A stretch of DNA of 64,000 nt from Arthrobotrys musiformis. Its lineage: Eukaryota > Ascomycota > Orbiliomycetes > Orbiliales > Orbiliaceae. Each line of letters opens with the position of its first letter. The first letter of the stretch is position 1. A model generated the notes under the pieces. It saw only the letters and a list, made by a program, of their open reading frames with translations, did not search any database and was not told where the DNA came from. Below are positions 1 through 11,231 of the stretch, one piece after another. The translations under genes were made by a program, and so were the position numbers. The stretch is from positions 2,046,001-2,110,000 of the forward strand of contig JAVHJL010000004.1 of assembly GCA_036971715.1 (NCBI GenBank), written 5' to 3'.

Positions 1-1061
1 CTAGGTTTTTTCTGCGTCCCCTTTCGTCTTTTTTTTTTTTTGATCACCGCTTCTTCCTATCCATCTCCCCTACATACAAATAACAATAACAGCCAGAAGT
101 CAAGGCCACCTTGTGGATGATAGTTCGTTCTATCTGAAGGGAAGGCACTTTTCTACTCAAAAAACTGTACTACATATGTACGCAGCGATATTCTTCCGCC
201 GTATTGCCTGTTGCTGCCTGATATGCCCTCTATTCTTGTTCGTTGTTTCTTTATTTGCGCCTTGCCTTATTTATTTATTTTAACTCTCCACGATTGGGGG
301 CTGAGAGGGGGCTGAAGGGTACATGGAGTACTTGACTAGGCTGCTTCGGTGTACCTAAGTAAGGGGAATGGAAAGAGATACAAATACAATACAAAATAAG
401 AATATCAAAAAAAGAGACCACCACTTTCACCATCTCCGAATCGTAGTAGATAGATGGAGCTGTCCGACCAATCACGAGTGCATCCGAACGGATCTGAGAT
501 TGATCGATCGCAATCGGAAACGGGGGTTTTTAGTACTGTGTCGGGAGAGTCGAACATTGATGATCTGTTATCTGTAATGTGATGTGGGTCTCGAAGATGT
601 ACACGTAACAGCCGCCCACCGATGAGATCTTAATCGCCCTGACACCCCTTTCGAAGAGAGAGGGCCCTTGCATACTACGTACACCCCAGCTGTGGTTCAT
701 GTCATGTCAAGGACCATCCACACCTTAAGCGCCCGGCCATCATCCACACCCACCCTGACAGCTGACCGGCGAACGAGGCCAGGCCAGCTAGATCGAAAGC
801 CAGTAGCCCTACACGCAAGGCCGTTGTGTGTTGCGGTTGACGTCTAAATATAGCACTTCGCTTGGCGGCCTAAGCGAGTCCACGCTACCAAAAGCTTGGC
901 CCTGGTGCTGCCCATAATTGCTTCTTCCGGTGGCATTCTCTATAATTTTTTCGTGTGGGTGGCATCCGAACCCAGTCATTTGGGTCCGCGTCCCACGACC
1001 AGATCTACCAACCACACCGGTTCCCTCACCACCACCTCATTGTTTCTTTTACCTAGCGATC
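1..1061. other. Intergenic region upstream of RPC4
   Basis: No supportable gene. The stretch holds poly-T tracts, a GTACCTAAGT motif at 351-360 and short ORFs without recognisable content. The last 150 bases are pyrimidine-rich and probably include the promoter and 5' leader of the gene starting at 1062. Confidence 0.6.
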
Positions 1062-3099
1062 ATGCCGCCGAAAGCTAGAGCCCGGGCGGCGAAACCACGC
1101 GGTGGAGCTGCCGCTGCGGGTGATCATCAACAGGACGCGGAGCCGCAGATAGATCCATCGACATCGATACCCTCCGAACCCATCGAATCCACCCCTCTCG
1201 CCATCCCACCCCCCTCGGGGCGGCTGGAGGGTCTAAACCCCGCCCCACGTTCGACGAGGGGTTCCACCGCCGCAGCAGCAGCAGCAGTAATACCAGAAGC
1301 CTCAACAGTCATCACACCACCCGTCCTAGCACCAGGAGAACGACCGAAGCCGAAACTAAAGTTTGCGCCAAAGAATACGATCCGGAAGACGAAAGAGTAA
1401 TTTTTTTCTCCCATTTCCCCTCTGGCTTTTGGTTATTGTTGAGTGAAAGGGCTGACGGTGGTATAGAGAACGAGAGCAGTTGAATAGGAAATACGACCCC
1501 CCGCCGCCGGATGAATCACTCAATGCATTCGGAGTCACGCGTGGTGGACCCTCGGGGCGTGGTGCGAGGGGTAGAGGTCGAGGGAGGGGTGGGTTGGGGA
1601 GGGGCGATGGTACGAAGAGGGAGGAAGTGGCTATTGCTTCCGGACCGTTCTCCATGGGGAGCGTTATCACCAGTAAGACCAATTTTTCATCATTACAAAT
1701 ATTTCTACAAGTTTTCTAGAGATGAGGTAAACTAATGGATTGAATTTTCTTATAATAAAACAGTGGGCGGGAAACAAAAGGTCTCGATAGAACGAATCTC
1801 ACGCTCGCTACGAAATCACAAAGTCAGCGGATCGAGGGTTAAGCGTGAGATAGGCGAGGACGGACAGGTTAAAGATGAACTATACTCTTCGTCTGATTCC
1901 GAGGGGGGGCCGAAGGTGGATGTTGAAATGATCGAATTGATCAGTAGCGATGAGGATGAAGATGAGGACGGGGAGAAGAAGTACTCGTCCGTTAGGGGGT
2001 TTGCACCGGTTAGGATTGAGAGGACGGAACATGTGGATAAATTGGCGCAGCAGGGTGGAGGCGGTGCTAAGGAGGAGAAGGGGAAGAAGGACGTGAAGGG
2101 GAAAGGGAAGGAAGTTGATTTGGAGATTTTGGAGGAGAGGAAGGCGAGGCCTGGGAGGAGGGATTCGGGGACGGGGCCGAGGGGTATGCGCTTATTCACC
2201 ATTTCTCACTCGAATAGGGGGCTTGGGAAGAAGATTTTACTAATATAGGTGCGAGTTATAGTCAAGATTGAGCCGTCAGAATCTCCGAAGGCAACCAGAC
2301 GAACTACCAGGTCCCCGGAGCAGGTCAAGAAGAAACAGTCCAGCTCACCTGAGGACAGGAGACGGAAGCAGGCGGCGAGGTCGAGGTCTGGGAACCGGAA
2401 GAAGGATGCCATCGTTCCTCAGTCGCAGGAAGACTTTGAGGAGATCGATAGATATGACGAAGATCGTTTTTCCATGTTGAAAGAACTCGGACCGGCGCTA
2501 CCAGAGAGGGGGGTAGACGCCGAAGGGGATCACAATATGGTACGCTTTGGTTTTTTTTTTTTTTTTTTTTCTAAGGAGGGCCTTCACTAAATTTCTGGAT
2601 TTGATAGGATGATGACGCCGCCGTACTTCCCGAACCTCGGCCGGATGAGAAGCAGAACAAATTGTATCTGTTCCAATTCCCGCCCGTTTTACCGCTCATG
2701 GAGCCAGCTGAGGATGTTGAAGATGCAGAGGCCCAGGTCAAGGAAGAGGACTCTACAGCTCCGGCCGCTTCAAGCTCATCCAATCAGCCAGCCGTCAAAA
2801 AGGAAGAAAAACCCAGACCGAAATACACCACCCTCGCTGAAATCCAAAAAGCGCAGTTACCACCCGGCACGGCTGGGAAGTTAAACGTCCACCGATCGGG
2901 TAAAGTTACCATGGTGTTTGGGGGCATAGAATTTGAAATACAGCGGGGGGTTGAATGCGAGTTCTTACAGGACATTGTGGTCCTGCAGAAGGAGAGCGGG
3001 TCATTAGACGAGAGAGGGAAGCCGAAGGGGAGGGCTTGGGGAATGGGGCAGTTGAAAGGGAAGTTCGTCGCGACACCTGATATCAGCAAGTTGGTCTAA
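1062..3099 (+). CDS. RPC53: DNA-directed RNA polymerase III subunit Rpc4 (Rpc53)
   Basis: Five exons read as 1062-1396, 1467-1672, 1764-2183, 2262-2539 and 2608-3099, giving 576 residues; all joins keep frame and use GT-AG borders. The C-terminal part (about residues 484-576) matches the RPC4 family: an HRSGK segment, a strand-rich core, and a final VATPDI motif before the stop. The N-terminal two thirds is low-complexity: basic and Ala-rich, then a Gly/Arg patch (GRGARGRGRG) and a long acidic/Lys-rich linker, as is usual for Rpc4. In yeast, Rpc53 pairs with Rpc37 on Pol III and works in termination and reinitiation at tRNA and 5S genes. The start at 1062 is the first Met that gives a typical basic N-terminus (MPPKARARA); an upstream in-frame Met at 918 looks like leader sequence. 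The family call rests mainly on the C-terminal domain. Confidence 0.9.
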
Positions 3100-3951
3100 G
3101 CTTTTTGGGGCCAGCATCGTTGGATAGAGATTATCAATGTAAGATATGTGTGATACCACCGTATGAGAAGGTGGTATGGTATGATAGACAATTGAAGCCC
3201 TATTATTAATCAATTGTCCATGACATCTCCCATACGAGTATGGCTTCAAGTTGTCTATCCCCCTTGGCAGGAAATCTATACAGGGCTGAAGAAAAAATGT
3301 TTCCCCAAAATGTTTGAACCGTCTTTTGCGGGCGTCTAACCCAGCCACAGCCACCACATAGTACTCCGTACTGGCATAGCATGGATTTCTGAAGCAACGG
3401 TTTTACTCTTCCTGCAGCCCGCTAGGACGCAAAAGGTGCGATTCCTTGGGTGGGATAGCCAGAACGGTTTGGTGCGTCTGTTTACGGCCTAAACGACAGG
3501 AGCTTGGCGGGCCTGTTTCATCCCGCAAGATGCAACGCCATGGCCCAGACAATTTATCACACCGCGACACACCGCAGAGTATTAGGAAGAGACAGGTTTT
3601 TTGACGTTTTGAGATGGACGAGAAATTTTTAATTATACCTTTCCCATTCTAATAGTTATGGGTACCTGACGGGAGGTATGTATAAATATGGGATCTACTG
3701 CTGGTGGGAGGTTTTTAGTTTGACAGGTTTCGAGAAATCCACCACATACTCACCCACCGTTTCTCTTCACTTCTTTTTTTTCACCACTGGCTGGTCCAGA
3801 TCGATATTGTTTCTTATATCGATTTTTTTGAATTCTTCTTTTCTTTTCTTTAATTTATTTTTTAAGGCAGGGCCTTTAACTGTTTTAATCTTTCTTTTTC
3901 TTTCTTTTTCTTTCTTTTTTTGAAATATAAAAAACTTGAGAATATATAAAA
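3100..3951. other. Intergenic region, promoter of secreted repeat protein
   Basis: No gene seen. The right half is T-rich, with runs around 3770-3920, and includes a TATAAATA element at 3681-3688 that fits the downstream secreted-protein gene. Confidence 0.6.
3681..3688 (+). promoter_or_regulatory. Putative TATA box of the secreted repeat-protein gene
   Basis: TATAAATA lies 271 bases before the ATG at 3952 and is followed by long pyrimidine tracts typical of highly expressed fungal promoters. The other two secreted-protein genes in the window also carry TATA elements at about 190-225 bases. Confidence 0.45.
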
Positions 3952-5124
3952 ATGAGAGTATCAATCCTTCTTACCTCTTTCCTCCTCACCACCTCGACCC
4001 TCGCCGCACCATATGGCGCCAGGGTATACCGGCGACAAGCTGAAGCCGGTTGGGCCGATGAAATCAAACAACTGAGCGCCCTCCAGCAACTCGCCGAGGG
4101 ATCCGAAGAACAAATCGCCTTCGCCGCGCACGAAGCCGGCTTCGACGACATCATCAAGCCCAAGAAGGGAGAATTCCGCACCCACGCCGCGGACTCACTG
4201 ATCAAAAAGATCGGTCTAAACCTCATGGGCACCTTCGGTGTTCCCAAAGACATGCTCGAGCTCATCGGAGCCGTTCCGGACCCTCTCCTCAAACAAATGA
4301 TCAAACAACCCCTCGGACAGTTGATGAGCAGTCTCGACTCCCTCAAGGCCGGGAAAATCCCAACGCTCCCCGGTGTGGCGCCGAAGGACTTGATCCTTCA
4401 GGTTCTGCCCAACTTGGGCGTGCCGGATAATATGGTCAACCTTATCAAAGCCGCCCCGGACAGCTTTATACAAAAGATCACAAACCTACCCGGTGGACAG
4501 TTATCCGCCAGCATCAAGGAGTTGAAACAGGGGAAAATCCCAACGATCCCCGGTGTGGATAAAGCGGAGATGATTGCTGAGTTCTTACCGGCGTTGGGTC
4601 TGCCGACTTTGGTTCTTAACATTCTCAAGGCTACACCGGGTGCGATCGAGCAGCTTGGAAATCTGGATGCGAACCAGTTGGATAAATTGCTCAAGGACTT
4701 CAAGGAAGGGAAGTTCACGGGTATCCCCGGTTTGGATCTGGGTCCAACGACGCCTAAGAAGCCGACTACCACTGCTGCAGCTGGTGCACCGGGTGCGACT
4801 GCCACTGCCAACCCGGCGCTTCCTGCGCTTCCTAATTTGGGAGGACTACCTGCTGTTTCGCCCACTCCAACGGCGGGTGGTACGCTTCCTGTAGCTACTA
4901 ATCCTGCCGGAGCACTCCCTATTGCGCCTGTGGCTACTGGTGTTGCTGGGACGCTGCCTGGTGTTACTGATCCTACCACCGGAACGCTGCCTGCTGTTGG
5001 AGCTACCGATCCTGCTGCTGGTACTCTGCCCGCCGTTGGAGCTACCAATCCTGCTACCGGTACTCTACCAGTTGCTGCTGGGCCGGCGGGGATCAATATC
5101 CCCGGGCTTAACTTCTCGTTGTAA
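3952..5124 (+). CDS. Secreted protein with three internal repeats and a Pro/Ala/Thr-rich tail
   Basis: Single exon, 390 residues, no family recognised. Residues 1-18 form a signal peptide ending in a TLAAP-type cleavage site, followed by a dibasic YRRQ motif that looks like a Kex2 site. Residues about 75-262 hold three diverged copies of a repeat of about 60-65 residues. Each runs from a G(V/L)P segment through a leucine-rich helix and ends in (A/Q/E)GK(I/F)(P/T)-x-(L/I)PG; for example GKIPTLPGV, GKIPTIPGV and GKFTGIPGL. The tail after residue 265 is Pro/Thr/Ala-rich with short repeats such as GTLPAVGAT and is probably O-glycosylated or disordered. There is no GPI signal or transmembrane segment after the signal peptide. 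Codon use is C/G-biased at third positions, consistent with high expression. The protein is extracellular or in the cell wall by inference; function is unknown. Confidence 0.85.
   Translation: MRVSILLTSFLLTTSTLAAPYGARVYRRQAEAGWADEIKQLSALQQLAEGSEEQIAFAAHEAGFDDIIKPKKGEFRTHAADSLIKKIGLNLMGTFGVPKDMLELIGAVPDPLLKQMIKQPLGQLMSSLDSLKAGKIPTLPGVAPKDLILQVLPNLGVPDNMVNLIKAAPDSFIQKITNLPGGQLSASIKELKQGKIPTIPGVDKAEMIAEFLPALGLPTLVLNILKATPGAIEQLGNLDANQLDKLLKDFKEGKFTGIPGLDLGPTTPKKPTTTAAAGAPGATATANPALPALPNLGGLPAVSPTPTAGGTLPVATNPAGALPIAPVATGVAGTLPGVTDPTTGTLPAVGATDPAAGTLPAVGATNPATGTLPVAAGPAGINIPGLNFSL
4189..4743 (+). repeat. Three diverged intragenic repeats of about 190 bases
   Basis: The coding segment encodes three successive copies of one helical unit. 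Best conserved are the closing GKIPT(L/I)PG residues and the opening LG(V/L)P residues. DNA identity is modest except around the shared gggaaaatcccaac core, found twice (copies 1 and 2), so the duplication is old. Confidence 0.7.
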
Positions 5125-5567
5125 TTCAATATTCGTTCAAAGGGAGCTTTTTAGGAGGAACTTTTTTGTTCAGTCATTTTATTTTATTTAACTTTGTCAT
5201 GGAATTTTTTTTATAATTTAGCGGTTGTTTTCCAACATATCTACGAGCAATTCGATTTATAACTTGAACGAAATGAAATAAAAAACATATACTACTTTTT
5301 TGTTTTAAAAAAAAGTAGAACAAGAAATTTACATAAACTCCACCATTTTCGTAAAATCCCAAGTAAATTTAAAGAGAGAAAAAAAAAGGAAAGATTACCG
5401 CATAAAGAAAGAGCAAGTCCAGTCGACAGCGCAGGGCGGTGCTGAGGTTTCGGTTTCACAACGTCTCGCCCTGGACCTGGCAACGCAGTTTCATCCCAAA
5501 ATCCAACTTTAGAAAAAGACAATACGTTCAGCTCACCATTCGCATTCGAATTCATGCATTATCATAA
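5125..5567. other. Intergenic region with possible poly(A) signal
   Basis: No gene. AT-rich 3' flank of the secreted-protein gene; an AATAAA at 5277-5282 could serve as its poly(A) signal. Confidence 0.5.
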
Positions 5568-7094
5568 ATGACAATGTCGCTCCCACGAATACTAACTTCA
5601 TGCGTCCGTCCGCTGGCGGGCGTGTATAAGTCACTACCAGTCAGGTGCTTCCACGCCACGGGTGTAGCATATAAACGAACCCCAGTTCCTCCAGAGGAAC
5701 CAACTCCAACCCCAGCAGGGAAGCGCGCAGACCAAGATCTAGACGCCACCCTCCGAGAGATAATCGTTCAATCCACGCTCGGTGACCGGGATACCCACTC
5801 CCACAAGAGTATGAAGGAGGAGGAGCCGGGTGAACCGACGAATTTGTTGATTACGCTTGATGCGCTGGGGACGTTGTATAAAATCCGGGGGGATTTAGGG
5901 AAACAATATACGCAGGTTGCGAGGGGGTGTGGAGTTGAAGGGTTAGATGAGAGGGCGGTTGCGGGGAGTTTTAAGAAGGGTGTGTATTTTACCCCGGTTT
6001 TTATATCTGTACATTATCATATATTATTTTATATCCTTCGAATTGATGTTGTTTTGTAGGAAATTCTGGAGGGTGAATGCATGGCTGATGGAGATTCTTA
6101 TACGATAGCATTCAAGGAACTCGTGGCCTCGCACCCGAACTATGGATTCGGCACAGGCATGACACCTAGACAATGGTGGGAGCAGGTACCTCCCCCCTCC
6201 CCAAAATTATCACCACCGATATCTTATTAATAATACAATCTATACAAAAAAAAGGTCACAATAAAAACCTTCACCCCCCTCCTCCCCGCCTCCACCCCCT
6301 TCCCCCCCTCCCTCTCCAAAGCCCTCTGGACCCACTTCTCCTCCTCCTCCGGCTACGAACTCCACCCAAGCACCCTCCCTTTCCTCCGCTCGATCAGCGA
6401 CCTAAAATCAATCTGCACAAACACCCGCCGGGGGGTCCAAAACTGGAAATTCCGCACCATAACAGTCGGCGTGATCTCAAACTCCGACCACCGCGTCTCC
6501 ACCGTCCTAAACTCCATGAACATCGACACTACGAACTTCGTCACCACCGCTTCTGGACATCTGGGGAAAATCCACGCTGTATCGCCTGCTCAGCGTTTAC
6601 AATTGAACGAAGAACAAGCGGGTGTGGATGGAGGTTCTGGAAGGGATATACCACAGCTATCTGAGGCGAAGCGAGAGGTAATCGGTGACGAGCAGCTGGT
6701 TGATTTCGTTGCGACGAATTGTCATTTGGGATTCGCAAAGCCCTCTATAAGGATCTTTGAGGCGGCGAGGAGGGCGGCGGTGAGGTCTGTGGCGGAGAGA
6801 CATGGGAAGGAGGAGGCGGAGCGGGAGTGGGAGTGGTATCATGTCGGGGATGATCCGATTGAAGATGTATCGGGTGCCTATGAGTCCGGTGCGGTGGGGG
6901 TATTATTCGATCCGGAGGGGAAGGTGGGAGACATCGAGACGGTTGTGAAGGGCTTGGGAGAAGGGATGGGATGGAAAACTATGGTTGTCCGGGACCTGAG
7001 AGAAGTTACGGAGGCGGTAGAGACCCTGGGGTTTATGTATCCGCCTGGCCAGCAGCGGGTTCCTTATATCCCATCTAAGAGTAATAAAGCTTAA
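5568..7094 (+). CDS. Mitochondrial HAD-superfamily hydrolase (HDHD3 / YMR130W-like)
   Basis: Three exons, 5568-5981, 6060-6185 and 6255-7094, give 459 residues. HAD motif I is ITLDALGTLY with nucleophile Asp98; motif II is the Ser/Asn of SNSD near residue 256; motif III is Lys342 in FAKPS; motif IV is the GDD at 378-380 in HVGDDPIEDVSGA, followed by the usual SGAVGVLFD strand. This order and the DALGT variant of motif I fit the DREG-2/HDHD3 subgroup, whose substrates are mostly unknown small phosphoesters. The first 35 residues are basic and Ser-rich without acids, resembling a mitochondrial presequence. A second in-frame Met lies two codons downstream of the chosen start. The region between motifs II and III carries an insertion of about 50 residues compared with short bacterial HADs. 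Enzyme class is well supported; substrate is not. Confidence 0.88.
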
Positions 7095-7572
7095 CTTGAT
7101 AGCGTATGCGGACTTTGGTGACATAGACCAACAGGTATAAAACGAATTGCTTCACATGCGTGTCTGACTTTTTCGTATTGTCTTTGCGGTTTATTATACA
7201 GCCTGATGCCCACCAATCCCCATCACAGATAGAAATAAACACTATGGTATATCAACCAATATGATGATGCAGTATGCAAATTTTGTAAATGCCAATTTAC
7301 CAAACATGCAAAATCCACACCTTCCGTCATAAAAATTTTTTCATATCAACGTTTCCCCTTATCTTTTTTTAAAATCTCCCTTTTTCCGTTTCCCATAATC
7401 CGAACAGCCAAAAAGGAAAAATAGAATATGAAAGGAAAAAAAAGTTTTGTCAACTAAAAATTATACATACTAAGAAGTCAACCGCCACAATTAATAGCCA
7501 CACCTAAGGAAAATAATCTCTACAACGTCCGTCTTAGGCTGAGACATCGATAGAGATAATCCTTCTAGGATT
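7095..7572. other. Convergent intergenic spacer
   Basis: AT-rich 3' flanks of two convergent genes; no ORF or RNA seen. Confidence 0.6.
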
Positions 7573-8397
7573 CTATTTGGTCTTTGGCTTTGGGGTACCA
7601 CCGCTTCGGACCTTCTGCGCAACCGGTCGCTTCAAATGATGTTCCGGGATCCAGCTCTCGTCGAATCCGGTCTTGACATCGGCAGAGGTGGTCTTGGCTT
7701 CGACCGGAGCAGCTGGACGGACGCGCTTTGGCTTGGGGAGCATGGGGACGACCCAGGTTTGGTAGGCGACGTACCCACCGGCCGAGACGAGACCGAGGAT
7801 GAAGACGTAGAGGAACAAGCTGCATGCGTAATTAGCCAACCTTTATCTCCCAACAATTTTTATTTTTTAAAAAAGGTATATTAAAAAAACTCACATCTGA
7901 GGATCCAACAAGCTGGTTGGTGGTTCAGCAACAGAGATAGTACCGTTATAAGCAGTATACTGCACAGCCTTTCCGTGCTCCTTAACCGAAAACAGCACGC
8001 CGAGTTCGAGAACAACATCCTGAGCGTGCATGTTCGGCACGAACGAATAAGGAATGTTCGCAGTACCGGAGGAAGGGACCTCGGTGCCCTGCTTGGAAGC
8101 AGTCAGGTTGCGAAGGATCACTGAACGATCGTTCTTGCGAAGTTGTCCGCCCACGGCTTCCACCACGATCGGGTGACCCTCGTGGTTGGTGATTTCGACA
8201 TTGATACGCGCGACTTTGCCGTTGACGACCGTGATCCCGAGCGGGGAGTCGTTGTCTGGGAAGGTTACGGCGACTTTGGCGTTCAAGTTGTAGGGCTCGG
8301 CGTTGGGGACGGGTGGGGCGTCGCCTGCTGGAGGGTCGGCTGCAATGACCGAGCCGGTGAGCAGGGCGATGAGCGGGAGGGCGGAGAGGAAGCGCAT
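7573..8397 (-). CDS. IRC22: Irc22 / TRAP-alpha-like ER membrane protein
   Basis: Two exons on the minus strand, 8397-7895 and 7819-7573, joined in phase to give 249 residues (yeast Irc22 is similar in size). Residues 1-19 are a signal peptide ending ALA/AA-like (SVIAADPP). Residues about 40-155 form a single beta-rich lumenal domain (AVTFPDNDSPLG, SFVPNMHAQD), as in the alpha subunit of the translocon-associated protein complex. One transmembrane helix follows right after the intron (residues about 169-190), then a short basic cytosolic tail rich in Lys/Pro. The domain order (signal peptide, Ig-like lumenal domain, single helix, basic tail) is that of the fungal Irc22 family, thought to assist co-translational protein import into the ER. 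The call is by family resemblance. Confidence 0.8.
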
Positions 8398-8709
8398 TGT
8401 GAGGAAGTGGTACAATTGAGTGGTGCCGGTGAGGAGGAGGAATGAAGTGAGGAAGAGAGTGAAGTTGAGGTTGAGGTTGAGGTTGAGGATGGTTACAGAG
8501 GGAGGCTAGTTTAGGCAACACGACTGAGGCCAGAATGTCATAATTCGGCTCCCCCAAATTTCGGTAAAACGTCACCGCCAATCAATATAAAATTCGAATG
8601 AGTTCGCCTTCAGGCTTCCACGGCCTTCGATTTCTCGTATCGTACACTCTCGCCACTCCGCCGGATAATATTACACTTGCGGTACCATGTATTTATGTAA
8701 AATAGAACG
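8398..8709. other. Spacer with a (TTGAGG)n microsatellite
   Basis: No gene. Contains a run of about four to five TTGAGG units near 8463-8488, directly upstream of the Irc22-like start codon, and the 3' flank of the PUS4 gene. Confidence 0.6.
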
Positions 8710-10274
8710 TTAGAACTGCTTGGCGCCTTCCTGTGACTCGGCCAGCGATTCTTTGACCTGCTCGACCCAGGCGTCGTTCCCCGGCTTGAAGTCCTCCCAT
8801 GCAATCACGTTCTTCCCTAGCTCGTACTCGCCCTGCCGCGACCTTGTCAATGCGACCAACGTCGCCGCAGAACCCAACGCTTCCCCGATACTATTTCAAA
8901 GTTAGCTCGTGAATTACTATGTTATGTTAGAATCAATTGGGTGGGTTTGTTTGTGACTTACTCATGCGCAATGGATCGGACATATGTCCCGCGCGACACC
9001 GTCATCTTCAGATGCACAACTGGTGGTTTGCCGTCTTCATGGTACACCGGCTCTGGCGGCGGTGGCGTCGGTTCCCTGTCACTGTCCGCCTCGCCTTCTT
9101 CTCCTTCTTTCTTCTCTTCTTCTGGAGTTTCAACCCCGTTCTTCTGGTCGTAATACTTCTTCGACCTCTTCGCCAGTCTTTCCGCTTTGACAGCCTGCGC
9201 CGTCGCCTTCCTCTTCTCGGCCGCTGCGAACTCCTCGTCGCTCACAGGGCCAAGGTCGATGCCGCTCTTTAGATCCTCTTCTTTATCCGCACCCATTCCC
9301 AGCTCCTGATACGCTTTCGCAGCAGCCTTTTCCACCTCTGAAGCTTCTCTTGTCGGATATGCCCATTCGTGTCCTGAGTCTCCAGCCTCGAATTTTGTGA
9401 TTTCTAAGGAAGATATCGTACACGGTCGCTTTTTTATTTCGACAGGTATGGGTATTCCTTCGCGGGCGTACTCGTATAGTCTCTTCCCGTTAAGATTTAA
9501 CGCAGAGAACCTAGTCTCACAGTTAGCTTCGTTCAAAGCAGATTATGCACGAACTCTCTTACATCGGCGGTCGTTGGTAAATATCCCCTCTGAATTTATC
9601 CAGCACACCCTCCACGGCTTCTCTTGTGATATGTCCGTACGGTTTCCGAGCTGTGATCTTGCCTTCTTTGTCGTATGAATCCGTAGCTATGCCGAATATT
9701 GCGACTGCTTCGTACTCTTTCGTGCAGTCGAGATACGTTGATAACCTCTTCGTGCCGTTTCCAACTCCCACGATCAATACCCCCGCTACACACCAGAACA
9801 TCAGCCAAAAACTCCTTCTCCCTCCCTCCCAAAAACCCGTAAAATCTCAACATACTAGCCATAGGATCCAAAGTCCCGCCATGTCCCAATTTAACCTGCG
9901 TATCCCCCTTCTTATTCCTCCTCCCCTTCCGTGTGTAAGACTGTCGTTTATCCTGGTGCTGAGAATACGCCTTCTGCGCTTCCAGGTGGTCGGCGAAGAA
10001 TTCGGATTTTCCGAATGTGACTTGGAGGTTTCGGAGGACTTGGGCGGATGTACGGCCGGCGGGCTTGTTAACCGCTGTTTTTATATATATCTCGTTAGTC
10101 ACCAATTTGCCATATCTCGAGCTCTAGAGCTTTGGATTTTATAAAAAATTGCAGCAGAAAAGATGGAAGTTGCAGACAATGCAAAAGCTATATAAATGAA
10201 ATAAGAATTGAAGGAGGCAAAAAAAAGTTACCTATGATACCGTCGGTCACCATGCTTTTGAATATCTTCTGCAT
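8710..10274 (-). CDS. PUS4: tRNA pseudouridine-55 synthase Pus4 (TruB family)
   Basis: Five exons on the minus strand: 10274-10232, 10074-9856, 9785-9563, 9510-8962 and 8890-8710, in frame throughout, 404 residues (yeast Pus4 has 403). The TruB catalytic motif is HGGTLDP with Asp84, followed by GVLIVGVGNGTK, the DSYD(K)EG segment, the PPMFSALNLNGKRLYEYAREG block and the closing SRGTYVRSIAHDIGEALG segment. All are split exactly at introns and restored by splicing. The enzyme makes pseudouridine 55 in the T loop of tRNAs. A charged insert of about 100 residues (about 225-325; Glu/Lys-rich with a PTPPPPEP stretch) interrupts the catalytic fold between LNLNGKR and the SRGTY motif, as is common in fungal Pus4. 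The start used is MQKIF; a second Met seven codons on is possible. Confidence 0.95.
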
Positions 10275-10639
10275 TTGACGGTGGTCGTTCTTTGCAGGGT
10301 TGTTTGATGTCCGGGAAAGAAGCTAGAGGACGTGATTCGATCAAATCGAAGTCTGCGAAATGCGGCCGTCGCAGAAACACCAGAGAAATGCTTGCGAATC
10401 ACGTGATGTGGAAGCTACGCAACAAATCTTGCTGTTGCGTTTTGGAGGCTTCGAGGTTTAGAATCCACGCTGGCGGCTTACAGTTACAGTTACAATGTTA
10501 AAATTATAATGAAATCGGACCTGGGTTGGAATTTTTTTAAGTCTCGGGTTAAGGGCTTGAGGAAGAAGTATAGATGGTATCCCAAATTAAATACCGAATA
10601 ATAGCCAATTTAAACTAAATATCTCTAGACCTAAGGATA

Positions 10640-10722
10640 TATACATGTATATATATACCGATATCGATAGCGGTGTGTACATATCATACATGTATATACA
10701 CTTCTATACCGCATATCGATAG
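10640..10722. repeat. Duplicated TA-rich block ending in ATATCGATAG
   Basis: Two copies of a block that starts with ATACATGTATATA and ends with ATATCGATAG (about 10641-10670 and 10687-10722). The second copy has about six extra bases in the middle. Confidence 0.6.
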
Positions 10723-11137
10723 ATCATGACTATATATTATCGCGCGCACGCCACCGCCGCAGAGGTAAAACGCCGTTACAATCTTTCTTCTAAAAAAAAA
10801 AAAAAGGATTCGTGGCAACTGTACCTACTACATTATCTAGTGCTTAACTCCCGTACTAGGTTTCCAGCAGACCCGCGTGCAAGCTGGCAAAAACCAGCCC
10901 GAGCATATAACGGCTACTATTATATGCTCGAAACAAGCCTTGCAAGCCAGGTACATATGTATATAAACATCCAATACAGTAATTCCAAGTTCCCCTCCCG
11001 TAGCGCCATACGGTTCAGTTCACGATAAAATCACCCCCCGCGAAGTCTGCAAAACCTCCCCTTCGGTATGTAAGCCCTGGAAAACATACAGGTAAAAAAA
11101 AGAACAAGAAGAAGACCACACGCGCCTGCAATACTCA

Positions 11138-11138
11138 T

Positions 11139-11184
<46 letters not shown>
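11138..11184. repeat. T21-A26 homopolymer palindrome
   Basis: An uninterrupted run of 21 T (11138-11158) directly abuts 26 A (11159-11184), a near-perfect inverted repeat able to form a hairpin without a spacer. Confidence 0.9.
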
Positions 11185-11185
<1 letters not shown>

Positions 11186-11231
11186 GACCTTCAAGGATCG
11201 TAGGTTGTAACTGGGAGCAAAATAAAAGAAA

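Noticed and set aside
955..1000. T-arm-like sequence on the minus strand
   Set aside because: No acceptor stem pairing or anticodon arm found.
1356..1682. Minus-strand ORF over RPC4 exons 1-2
   Set aside because: Overlaps confirmed RPC4 exons; Pro/Leu-rich mirror of the Gly/Arg patch.
4398..5129. Long antisense ORF opposite the secreted protein at 3952
   Set aside because: It mirrors the Pro/Ala repeats of the sense gene; composition is an artefact and the sense frame has a signal peptide and repeats.
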